This document shows positions 21,701 through 23,467 of a DNA stretch of 30,482 nucleotides, in pieces. Position 1 is the stretch's first letter. Every line of letters begins with the position of its first letter. The translations under genes were made by a program, and so were the position numbers. The stretch lies in the IMG/VR virus record IMGVR_UViG_3300006332_001087, positions 1-30,482 of that record. One strand, given 5' to 3'. The DNA is from a virus. Under the pieces are notes generated by a model that did not search any database, was not told where the DNA came from, and was given only the letters and a program-made list of their open reading frames with translations.

Positions 21701-23444
21701 AGATGAGAACTACAGATACGTAGATGTGATAATGAGTGCTGGTACATTTGCAGCTCTTGATATAGTTGAATCTGATAGAGCACAATTACCACCAACAGGA
21801 CAGATTAGTGTAATTACAGATCGTCTTCAAATTATAGACCTTAAGGGTACATTTGAGGCATCGGTTCCATTTAAGGCATACACTAGTGGTGCAACTGCTA
21901 CTCCAACCGAATTTATACGTACAGAAGCTGCTGTACTTGATAATACAGGTGGTACTTTAACAGTTGATACTGAAACTCTATTAGGTTCATTTGAAACAAC
22001 TTCTGTTGTTTATCCTGAAGTTTCTAGACAATATATTGAAGTTAGTAAGTTTGATGGTTTTGATATATCAGTTGGTGATAGAATCGCATCTGCTGGATAT
22101 ACACGCTTGGGTATTTCAGTCATTAGTGGATTGAATGAATTTACTGTTGGTAGTAGACTTTATAAGGTTGTTGGTGGTATACAGGACTTTGATAATTATG
22201 CAATAATTTCTGAAGTTGATCTAGATAACAACTTCTTATATGTTGCTGATTTCCAAGGAACACCTCTTACAAATGGAGATCTCGTAGGTGATTATGGAGT
22301 TGGAAATAACTTCCCAGTTGGTTACGCATCTGTAACTACAAGGGTTGTCACACCTGGTGCTGGTTCAGCTTTAATTCAGGATATACGTGATAGCGGTACT
22401 CTTAAGAGAGTTTATCTAAGTAATATCAAAGGAACATTTGTTACTAAGGATGCAATTATCAGTGCTGATGATTATAAGGCAATCGTGGTAAATAAAGTTC
22501 CACTTCTCGCACGTGTTAAGAGAGCATTTAAGGGATTTGATGGAGTTCAAACTACATTCAAACTCTCTACTGGTAATGGTACTCAGTACCTACCAGATCC
22601 AGCTGGGCATCTTCTTATATTTGTTAATGGTATTCTTCAACCACCTGGTGCGTCTGCTGCTTATACAGCGTTCTCTGATTCTATTCAGTTCACAGAACCA
22701 CCAGATTTAGGAGCATCATTTACAGGATTCTACGTAGGTAAGTTGAGACAGTTGGATGATATCTCATTCGAGTTTGACTCCTTACGTCAGTCATTCAACC
22801 TCAAGCGTAATGATGTATTCTACTCACTAACGCTTACGGATGGTGTTCAGTCCACAACTATCAGACCTGAGAATAATATCATCGTTTCACTTAACGGTGT
22901 TATTCAGGAACCAGGCGTTGGTTTTGAATTGGTTGGTTCACGTATCATCTTCTCTGAGATTCCTCGTGTAGGTTCTACATTTGTTGGATTCTCCTACGTT
23001 GGTTCTGAGGCAGACGTTGATGCTGCTGAAGTTATTCCACCTATCGAACCTGGTGACTTTATTGATATCCAAGGTGAGACATCAGACAGAGAGGTTGCTG
23101 TTATTGAGTCTTCAAACTCTCTAATTACATTTGACTATCTTGGTTCTGTGTTCGGACAGAACGCACAAGCACAGGCAAATTTAACTTCAGGATTTATTAA
23201 TAGTGTACAGGTTACTTCAGGTGGATCTGGATACACAAGTAGACCAAATGTTAGAGTTGACTCTATATCTGGTTTTGAAGGAGATATTAACGCACTAGTT
23301 GGTGTCGGTGGAGTTGTTATTAATAACCAAGGTACTGGATATCAAAATCCTAATATTGAGGTTGAGACATCAGTTCCTGATGATTGGACTGCTCCTGACC
23401 TTTCACAATATGGTGAAGAGTTAGTAGACCCTGAAACACCATAA
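3..23444 (+). CDS. Giant modular virion/baseplate protein, 5'-partial (at least 7,813 aa)
   Basis: One frame stays open from the left edge to TAA at 23442-23444. The first in-frame ATG, GTG or TTG codon is TTG at 786, but the frame is coding-like before it (six SGY-type repeats), so the true start lies upstream and 786 should not be taken as a start. Seen in order: SGY repeats; FY.SKGT / YLFKLLYG / SYPKDQIIKPSDATW segment (about 813-1040); a VDST..WP...E.VQY...TRSVN module (about 1281-1430); SGY repeats; YHYH domain; EF-hand-like loop; propeller-like region; LamG; SGY repeats; IQDSYYYQDFSY...HPASFKVFGE (about 9190-9325); LamG; YPR array; helical modules; carbohydrate-binding-like domain; NGV.Q.PG modules. 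No signal peptide or membrane segment is evident. Known: marine T4-like phages encode very large beta-rich virion proteins near gp6-gp8. Inferred: a baseplate or adhesive protein, in the place of T4 gene 7. The family is probable, the exact role unknown. Confidence 0.85.
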   Translation, partial: GLEVLNSGSGYTFTPRLSFRQPGGGKIAPPTISNGSISGGITVTNGGIGYTTVPDIYVDEPTEEDGIRASLRAVLTDGRITSVQVLNAGQGYVGTPRVAVVDPTGAQILQTKVDGDGRVTDIELLNGGSGYQDVPSVYIVDERVDQLGNYAGGTGATAVASIFNGQIIDINITNFGSGYSATEPPTIFIQEPPSSEASATVGLNEVTGFTVNQNGTGYSKAKFEGCARAASGIKEYSEDGNAVFSDITIASTAVTNTPVKCLDALFIKRLLDKYTEQFLPDVPSLDYSQIDVRTAIKTIKDFYASKGTSYSIAYLFKLLYGETVSISYPKDQIIKPSDATWSIDTILRATLVSGDSNNIKDALLIQDRDIADDNVQAASALVENFISIKTSELTIYELVLSEETINGTFTVPYKTKLAEPLNFTDGIITVDSTIGWPERNGEFLIGTGTGSELVQYKEKSLNQFIECTRSVNNVVEDWDSATEVTSNFRVYLNKGTAQEVVMNIVGIVDAQQTTLTDTGSYYLPGDKLTVSKLGGTGIGPDLTTWLYNVKKLIDVDTVTYGGVNNQSATITCTNPHGLLVGDQVTIYGANPIIYNGTFLVTSRDSDLIFQYNLPQPATVIPQGNILVSVDLNKGKSVNSAVNNAVSPYTTNIQNSFFNDNYVYVASTGIPNYEIGPFPGSALLPGNQRKLNRFPKVPTTISTKNAISSGPIGTWVNGVSIWSYKSTEAKTFGAVTDVSITNSGSGYDAASPPAITMTGGGGEGATASVVVNGSLSEITVTNGGSGYTSSPLVSIVGGGGSGAAATAIITKGSVSRILINSGGSGYTSQPLITIVGGGGNGAAGTASVRGPIQSIGITNGGVQYTSSPTVTLSSGKGAVAQAIVNDGRIISIAIISAGSGYTTAPEVSVQGVGFGAIARATIDTDGENAGRVTNIEIVNKGINYIQGSTIINLTSVGQNATFTANVFQWNYNLQATSQFDTAKGSVFTGYNNEYGGEYAHLSNPQRMRYILGDNLYEEIGTGNILEQEEQLSHSPIIGWAFDGNPIYGPYGYVDPTDQSSATVRLRTSYKLKDELIYDDTINPNPNRTAGPLLTEEPAGNFVEDYEYSFGLGDLDQYNGRFCKTPDFPNGAYAYFVTIDATDAGSPLFPYVIGPSFNSVVDEWNLSANAIQQNIPTGVVRYRDPYENVDIDVERVPNASTAALTTEDGEILLFEVEDENRDGIIGPEETADPDQMFEESPLQLFDYFPKVKFDSKVDIEVETTTKFEDASVTGFTVENTGKNYQVDDRLIFDNTDTDGAGVSARISKIKGEAVASYDFENISGANYGVLQTADPHNLIAGDVVYIDYTPIMQNTNKTFVVRQYKGIEEIVIDQRGSGYNTDIPPTITIDGDGTSGKLEAVVSTVGAIDQVNILNSGSGYTSNPRVILSHPQVFKKADYYLSKVENQNYVKINDTYVSDNKEIFICGKTKDAVGNTVGFVAKLSATGVKEWENTLESTDGQYYTEFQKLYVDGLDVWVVGNNKPNSNLLNAYNPDVILAKYTQTENGLSAGLQFQKGYAGISGATRADYVSSIQKWSDTRFIIGGYTNTNSSNPYDAFLASIDSTGNFAIKRKLVSTSKSEKIVDMKVITTTSGATELYFIMEVGLNQATTDVNLAFGKATLTTSAINIDFIKEYSTSVYSLVDGSLVFDEFNECYISCSLRFKSDPTQKDSFWVCKVSRSGDIIWNYRYVAPGRDITMADRSSIDIFGDLNVAFSRDNTTTGVKTVDSVKIGYNGIIKNHTTNEFNKNRIEGITVHSVNTDNSGDIYLSGQTQWNRNEFIFDFAANEQTDLTSNYTLTSVGASNAITYDDNMAKIYGYQPAGSSSTWENSYLKVAGSDLGTTLANDWTLEFFIYKSGSQSQTLSQNVQTIMGIGGARDATGGLWLGYDNSSGELQMVITNQTTQLINGSGQSSTQTTMYADNSWQTIAVRKEGNVFKAYVNGIEVISGTLSNTSFATKDLYFGNQVGFGAGATDFSQNYQGQFFIDNIRLRNRAVTVTVPSDISSLPPVASFALGFAWTDTAWFTNNLTKYDYIDHNGWNLKVDKNADSTRLGDKGVQTNTQLGFVRTSVTPVTGSSMTIGEADFALGDAGLQTLDFDDATITMTPGTETLTYTNDIWSSRTATVPSPGSQKLQVSAVVKDRYFFKVTNTVKIDNIQELTINQPFIFTTGAKLRLNNLSNGNFINSGYIIKSDIPNRKIYVAVQNNPWSNDLNTGILVSEQFNEQDTYGIVGPIPNDVNEMKAYTFAQVNNTTPGTFDIDMSTYDAPANIGGTNNLDDFARFKPFNVGDYSVRIDEIGGSSSFIVGSVVSLTSNDISFNANYNTCEITNLIGVTKITLISNLERILQITAVANSDEVYVITGTSHYLSEGEIVYVDGNPSQTDSGLVYDEYDGAFAVDTVVSPLEFTYKLPQTAITAPATNAASVGIFVKSPTLKMYYGHQYIFDLAHSTLVGGNLSFAKDNLYKLEYSFNSIERIGTPGLTGQGEPNPSVKLKVDNDIVTNISYYFDPSRTGADSPVISDSYLDVTDSPYTGTFTISSTSGQTITRGADVFKFPLLNEPEGIGDISRTSYTTSSLKAVGSIGDIRIINPGGFYTKLPIVTGIASTRKIERVQIIEPGTEYAVGTYNGVPIAGDGEGGFVQITVADGQDDEGITIPGQIQEVLVTSPGKGYTSATIDVEGVSGILGAGLTGSGADLSVVIPPFGTEASIFTKGDKVGKIKKLKNNNFGYDYPHDYTLRPEITFPLNAQLTSTSILESITVTNPGSGYSLAPTVVITGGGGSGATAEATIKNGRLDIVEVKDPGAGYSSTPSVSLRSSFNYVVNLDLGLLQFAYPHGITNGAEISVAVTDTGDGADYPLAAGATGRLNPNTTYYAISGSANSLEDDQLKIAITPQNAELGDALSFVNAGDGRQSILTESFGGAATANVITSTFLEGELVYQGDSLETSTAQGYVSTNSGWQIGPRILKIVNYDGVFSEGEQITGVISKSSGTISDLKFARGVLDIGSITKTTGQFIDDVGKPSEIIQKIQDSYYYQDFSYAVKSAVSISEWKEILIRNVHPASFKVFGELNLNEYGEIPNKDTFFELTKSVELAQEAIVPNIQNFALVDPIYTEFNNTEVLFRQKRLTSSENILTSVVQRVDDISDQFDGIKTSFPLTVNGGTVVANANQLMVVLNGVVQNPETAFTIQQDSIVFNEPPRPPASVKYASVTIDAIQGYEMIFNNPSGIYPGLGNEIKGSSTDARFTVLKVVGNVVTGYITDGSFILGELCNVVATGFAGNLASITPVGSIGLFTFGENITNLEGNTAKVEAVNLETGQEMPIAKLRYSIGPSTTVFEVVDPTASTDQPVPLGTFVANVNYQVGSEIFTLIGTVDNAESTSLTVVRNVLGTTAANQQDSTPLYSTKIEVTDQLTLSKTAGTYTSTPGLFDIQLNDVIYGAQSGVIARITSTSAYQDPITQEFIGQVDISPGSSFFGLLFNRITSQTYPNVVLDDIASSAVSIVDATDNLTPYNGNFPANEQINNYIVPFNNLTGTLQLNENIRNYKIEYGNNTNEFVTGETGKVRKMSFYDREGTGFFSSGQVIRSRDTKAEVIGYNQARNTVYLGKIGRTKSNGEDYFDFTFAGSAQIDTTQKKYGAASLQLTAGTTDYIWCQTTNEIAFSSGDFTFEFYIRPDSSSLSGTIDVFDTRVSSANEVALRVYLESGQVRWNVNNADLVTSVGTSLTADTWAHVAYTRTGTSGKMYIDGVEVGTGTDNTTYTAKPLFIGVGYAFGTGFIGHIDEVRISNTVRYAAAFTPLAGIFQGDSATKMLLHFDGKDGQQWVQDWSGSESFTKGEYFNNDAIISTVRYVGDHTFVAGTSNAALTFNDGTIKDVTDATYNGETGVLVLTIGSHSFTTSNTVTIGTDKLPFTCDKDNHTTEHRYPRPTDPAHGVALTIDSVTGTTITVNVGRAVSRGFVGNTNRYYNAATLIESNLDFIAQEAVYLLEQKFPDFTVINGSVNCQDDVKDICKSIASDLRNGSNEKIWTAASYYVDREDINNVKLLNVENEIVETVWTYGKLNQILRYIITNDAWDVQGHHGHKQKFDTSITESSGNAASKFTPSGAEYNAATGELKILKASHGLFSETSLSINGGGYNPVTGMLTCTTSGAHNLTAGSKLQIEDESLTFTCAMDQNRSEHKYPRSSDHASQGWLDVVVVNSTTFQVDVGKTPDVIFNPTAATYSGSTGLLKMTIGEHRLRAGTNIKVATGSLPFRCTMDGLQSVKKYPRANDFIYQDSVPILYEGTTHTANGASYTPETGLLTITVFSHGFAHGDKVRIADESLTFECLLDNNITQHRYPRSTDPSSGRLHKILNVTTNTFDVNVGISPDLSLHTFKSADPNGIIHKDNTITLDVGKTHNIAYDVSSANYTPVTGALVITTSAPGSPGLGGNMNLMVGDSIRLRDGAFLFSCNMDGQATDHAYPRLTDPARGTAVEVTNISEINRTATDASYNPLTGMMTVTCGALLNPPSTRNCTGAAYDPATGMLTITSSGHQVYNGNLVRLNDGAFIFRCGLDDETTDHFYPRSGDPARDEWLPAQNRTANTFDLFIGKSQDLSEHTCVGVTTNPCMKVAGELVRFEEGAITFSCTKDGNATNHAYPRKTDPVFRRGWSVVEASTNTTFDVFVGRTIFGAYTHSFVSGLADGIRQNNNAFTVNVGKSKFSAYTPSAATYVPETGIMDLTIGNHWIKDATTHTATDVNYIASTGVMTLTIPNHGFMIGDKVKVADNAISLTCSLDQHGSEHTYPRSTDPKSGEWMLISNVTDNTFDVNVGTSPQLDFDVSNASYDPVSGNLILTIGTHSLSVGTSIRLKDNSITFVCDYGGDGYSTQKSYPRSYGANTSDNQDYAYNTSLNIIAKDATTITVNVNEAPDTAISHAGTHNYHSSLSGAVITGGDYTHTFVSCVQNGITRAGDSVYIEQDSLTFRCDLDGQTTDKTYPRSSGSNAPGGADYAYNTATYVQEVKTTTHTPTLAAYTPTTGMMTITLAGHGLSAPTTKTAESGTSFNPATGELFVTSANHGFVTGDMVKIADNSLVFTCAEDGNSTNHSYPRPSDFASGRFFPILRTSANDFSMTVGNAFGDQPISNNTTHVWVSAVANGLVKANDKVRLDENAVTFTCAKDGDATNHSYPRRTDPSYFEWLPLDNVQTDTFDVFIGKSSDTSTHTFVNFVANSMKRPTGVITVDVGISSNTSTHAFQSASADAIKCGGQYTHVWKGGLTVDKAFTIGGDYTHEFVSGGEKFTITTAAFTPGTGLMTVTVPNHGFDNGDMVKFDDGSITFRCLQDNYQTDHTYPRSSDPASDTYLEVSSVTKDTFVVNVGTSSNTTTHQFQSAVTNGLTRAVIRTGGAYTHTLTGAKGGCFKKKGRAIAIDDHGLTMTCEYDDRGSNHTYPRTTDPSSKQVLPITKFDTNSFTVNVGPTSFNKNYKPYNPTAATYDTSNGNLQLNLLAHDITTDDFVIIEDESIRFTCTMDNNQSIKSYPRPGHDVRTSGKELPVIATDATSITVNVGTPGTNQTFTPSAATYDASTGDMTLTIGQHGMRKGSSIVIQNNTLQFTCDMDGNTATKTYPRATDPYGAEKSIPVTDVYYSSGTASNAAFVPSTGVMTITLTAHGLNNGDYIQLVDESLTFRCNLDGYTSDHKYPRATDPSSGRWLAISNKTNDTFEVNVGISSDTSTHAFLSAATNGVRAQNGMIKVNVGKSPIKGYNPSLAAGSTTAYDPTTGMLTIDIGAHELEVGDGIKIAKQSFGFICAQDGGNTIHYYPRTSDWGYNKSHPITATTSTSVTVNISNGAISNTTEHAFYTVYDKYTPTGITYSGWTGIMTVTTNVVHNMDAGEYIKFDDNSLTFTCTKDGNATEHRYPRATDPASGKWLKVLSTGLTSYTFQVQVLDISPSTNVTTHTFVSGKTYATNCIKRAAVVTGGDYAHTFTGNASSNNVSYEPASAHTFSSADPGAVKKLLTKHSFVSAETNCVTVMDYSVGDCVDVQATVENLIDIVTDTLEDANNPSPIDHLGSVSKLSSDPNNEFLGGRVYAYLEETFPVSLHNSTDDIIYANQIGNDGKYRFQDAADLVEANAGPIVDKASYDMLNLYPDLLLDMPRNADGSGNGTLQCKTDLALILTEFIKDLRQGGNFNTVNVARRYLGANDVILHIRLQLFQSAYAHLRLAHYMKQAITGNLTYDNTDKIIVGDWGITQSTATQFTATGATYDPATGILVATIGTHSLEVGDYVNVVDGSLTFSCAGGTGTHTFVSGVTDAITADSGGPFTAATGTTYNPSNGNLELEIGSHSLTTSNTISIADFGITFTCDADNHSSNHPYPRPTDPASTNTSDMNNGVLAISAVTGTTITVNVSAVTTSQAAYPRSTDPASGSNLEILAADATTITLNVGATTNVQAHTFVSAVAAGIVSPGDCADVKEAIDSLVETANDIIAPTNNDFAISADRLYFNRKSIADEITTLVTNEFQFQLAEGGPYYNAFLYPEPGGVQTCQRDLSLIMLGIISDLQTGGNNSTIAAMENYLSTTMQINYIEDELLATTYAIEQMKWLGEHAILNRLYTKDSNEVPPSYNFNYTTIEAYRDGLTPVDMSPVVTRFKELVDIALNILAPGKLAMRGAAKNLLYNQSYYKEEITTLVTQQFGASVWLYDDWLNTIVTNLVHDLITTDITDTVVAHNIEIENVTGAFEVGEMIFSQRAGGGSAVVLEYKSEGSFLVVGKWYGSPWEANDRLEGTRSGVVANVKVGGVGYPYTWFNKPANVRTITFAKNIQSNIQGQVSAPNLFSNPEQIRFNWLPGYIVISDDFAQAPDGTQTAEKLIAYQSNGYHYTSRNYSLTSYDTWDDGIIKFDDTNNSFDEGGAATEDDNQQYTFSVFFKGDEFNKVRFGLVMDAGTVGQQDVFFDLDLASGTAGTLFQPQGGISGDDYGSVPYGNGWYRAYITTTISFGFSELRAQFLMYDATNSLSYLGDGASGMFMWGAKLSVGTIDPYTSQLGEIFYADTEYNVKTYALSALETYASQAISDTLTSPSPAASYIKYFDANSSAYYNDKSVTRCIRSNLDILKGQLGLDTFYTNITVNNGISMPTYTYGTREVPIGLGGGLNDSDYLYGFNSGAYAELETMTVNEGEIVNIYQRLRFDAEITDGPFWIGETIRKVSDNAVNGTVHGLWEDENYRYVDVIMSAGTFAALDIVESDRAQLPPTGQISVITDRLQIIDLKGTFEASVPFKAYTSGATATPTEFIRTEAAVLDNTGGTLTVDTETLLGSFETTSVVYPEVSRQYIEVSKFDGFDISVGDRIASAGYTRLGISVISGLNEFTVGSRLYKVVGGIQDFDNYAIISEVDLDNNFLYVADFQGTPLTNGDLVGDYGVGNNFPVGYASVTTRVVTPGAGSALIQDIRDSGTLKRVYLSNIKGTFVTKDAIISADDYKAIVVNKVPLLARVKRAFKGFDGVQTTFKLSTGNGTQYLPDPAGHLLIFVNGILQPPGASAAYTAFSDSIQFTEPPDLGASFTGFYVGKLRQLDDISFEFDSLRQSFNLKRNDVFYSLTLTDGVQSTTIRPENNIIVSLNGVIQEPGVGFELVGSRIIFSEIPRVGSTFVGFSYVGSEADVDAAEVIPPIEPGDFIDIQGETSDREVAVIESSNSLITFDYLGSVFGQNAQAQANLTSGFINSVQVTSGGSGYTSRPNVRVDSISGFEGDINALVGVGGVVINNQGTGYQNPNIEVETSVPDDWTAPDLSQYGEELVDPETP
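2196..2880 (+). repeat. SGY/GGGG beta repeats, second array (5-6 units)
   Basis: Tandem units of about 35-40 residues. Each has a strand ending NGGSGYTSSP, then (V/I)(S/T)IVGGGGSGA.A.A, then a strand and turn leading to the next unit. The best units are at about 2196-2560; the last two lose the poly-Gly core. These are the clearest copies in the window. Confidence 0.85.
2943..3480 (+). other. YHYH domain in the giant protein
   Basis: SHSPIIGWAFDGNPIYGPYG, then LDQYNGRFCKTPDFPNGAYA and FPYVIGPSF, match the YHYH family signature (H-S-P-I-G-x-A-F-D-G-x-P-I-Y-G-P-Y-G, then NGR...TP.(F/Y)PNG.Y.YF...(Y/F)PYVIG). The family is known from secreted bacterial proteins and from phage virion proteins. 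Its biochemical role is not established to my knowledge. Confidence 0.75.
3648..3683 (+). other. EF-hand-like calcium-binding loop
   Basis: The 12 residues DENRDGIIGPEE fit the canonical loop D-x-N-x-D-G-x-I-x-x-x-E at every ligand position. The flanks are acidic. I cannot tell whether flanking helices exist, so it may be a stand-alone (dockerin-like) calcium loop. Confidence 0.6.
4080..4290 (+). repeat. SGY beta repeats, third array (2 units)
   Basis: Two units (IDQRGSGYNTDIPPTITIDG and NILNSGSGYTSNPRVILSH) sit directly before the propeller-like region. Confidence 0.7.
4293..5440 (+). other. Probable beta-propeller region
   Basis: Repeated blades read like SBBP/PQQ-type repeats: VGFVAKLSATGVKEWENTL, DVILAKYTQTENGL, DAFLASIDSTGNFAIKRKL, FWVCKVSRSGDIIWNYRY and SGDIYLSGQTQW. 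The pattern is (I/V)GG.T.....DAF+.K+...G...W...., as in bacterial propeller repeats. At least five blades can be seen. The fold is inferred from pattern only. Confidence 0.55.
5451..6110 (+). other. LamG / concanavalin-like domain 1
   Basis: Hallmarks of the LamG_3 family are visible: W-T-L-E-F-F-I-Y in a central strand, an NSWQTIAVRKEGNVFKAYVN strand pair (usually W.H.A.T..G....Y.NG), and a closing FFIDNIRLRNRAV strand. Such domains usually bind glycans. Confidence 0.6.
7860..8570 (+). repeat. SGY beta repeats, fourth array (about 5 divergent units)
   Basis: Units range from poor (NPGGFYTKLP, EPGTEYAVGT) to good (NPGSGYSLAPTVVITGGGGS, DPGAGYSSTPSVSL). Here NPG/DPG replaces NGG before the GY. 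A long insertion with a PHDYTLRPEITFPL phrase splits the array. Confidence 0.7.
9530..9780 (+). other. NGV.Q.PG module, copy 1
   Basis: DQFDGIKTSFPLTVNGG, VVLNGVVQNPETAFTIQQ and DSIVFNEPPRPPASV form the pattern FDG..T.F.L...G......+.V.+NG+.Q.P...F....+.I.F.E.P, which recurs twice near the C-terminus. Confidence 0.65.
10968..11523 (+). other. LamG / concanavalin-like domain 2
   Basis: This is the clearer copy: KYGAASLQL, FSSGDFTFEFYIRPDS, TWAHVAYTRTGTSGKMYIDG and FIGHIDEVRISNTVRY follow the LamG_3 order exactly. It lies just before the YPR array. Confidence 0.75.
11640..18110 (+). repeat. YPR repeat array, 19 main units
   Basis: A full unit reads roughly Y.P.TG..T+T...HGL..GD.V.+.D.S+TF.C..DGN.T.H.YPR.TDP.SG..L.+..VT..TF.VNVG.S..T..H.FVS...NG+. 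Counting the core by eye gives 19 copies of F.C..D followed by (H/K).YPR. The first is near 11880 and the last near 17800, at intervals of about 220-490 nt except the first, which holds a helical insertion (11996-12420). H precedes xYPR in 14 units and K in 5. I know this repeat type from giant proteins of marine T4-like phages but know no function for it. Confidence 0.85.
11996..12420 (+). other. Helical module, copy 1 (inside the YPR array)
   Basis: ATLIESNLDFIAQEAVYLLE is followed by CQDDVKDICKSIASDLRNGS and AASYYV. It is strongly alpha-helical in appearance between beta repeats. The motif is A..L+..N...I..E+, then C..D+..I...I..DL..GGN. Confidence 0.65.
18150..18770 (+). other. Helical module, copy 2
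   Basis: GDCVDVQATVENLIDIVTDT leads into AADLVEANAGPIVDKASYDM and then CKTDLALILTEFIKDLRQGG with NVARRYL. It has the same motif order as copy 1. It separates the main YPR array from the decayed units. Confidence 0.65.
18790..19430 (+). repeat. Decayed YPR units after the main array
   Basis: A unit at about 18830-18990 has the SLTFSC core but no YPR. A complete one follows at about 19020-19260 (TFTCDADNH...HPYPRPTDP). A third at about 19290-19430 has AAYPRSTDPASG but no F.C. This pattern looks like internal deletions between adjacent units. Confidence 0.7.
19447..20220 (+). other. Helical module, copies 3 and 4
   Basis: Copy 3 has GDCADVKEAIDSLVETANDI, SADRLYFNRKSIADEITTLV and CQRDLSLIMLGIISDLQTGG with MENYL. 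Copy 4 (about 20056-20220) has AAKNLLYNQSYYKEEITTLV and NTIVTNLVHDLITTDITDT but lacks the Cys. A fifth trace, with RCIRSNLDILKGQLG, lies near 21350-21400. Confidence 0.6.
20541..21175 (+). other. Carbohydrate-binding-like domain
   Basis: APNLFSNPEQIRFNWLPGYI, APDGTQTAEKLIA, QQYTFSVFFKGDEFNKVRFG, GNGWYRAYITTT and GMFMWGAKLSVGTIDPYTSQ follow the order of the CBM-like jelly-roll domain found in many phage tail proteins (NL...S..F..W......DG...A..+......YT+S.+.K......W.R........+W.+QLE.G....Y). A cell-surface glycan contact is inferred. Confidence 0.6.
22510..23000 (+). other. NGV.Q.PG modules, copies 2 and 3 in tandem
   Basis: FKGFDGVQTTFKLST with FVNGILQPPGASAAYTAF and IQFTEPPDLGASFTGF is followed by FEFDSLRQSFNLKR with VSLNGVIQEPGVGFELVG and IIFSEIPRVGSTFVGF. 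These are the same pattern as at 9530-9780. Confidence 0.65.
23165..23380 (+). repeat. SGY beta repeats at the C-terminus of the giant protein (2 units)
   Basis: Units VTSGGSGYTSRPNVRVDS and INNQGTGYQNPNIEVET precede an acidic tail ending DPETP. The giant protein thus begins (in view) and ends with the same module. Confidence 0.7.
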
Positions 23445-23447
23445 ATA
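23440..23447 (+). promoter_or_regulatory. T4-type late promoter (CATAAATA)
   Basis: CATAAATA overlaps the TAA stop of the giant gene and lies 20 nt before the ATG of the 408-residue gene. T4 late promoters have TATAAATA as their only core element, and NATAAATA is the form reported for the cyanophage S-PM2. Transcription from here would give a very short leader. Confidence 0.6.
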
Positions 23448-23467
23448 ACTAAAAAATGTAGCGAGTA

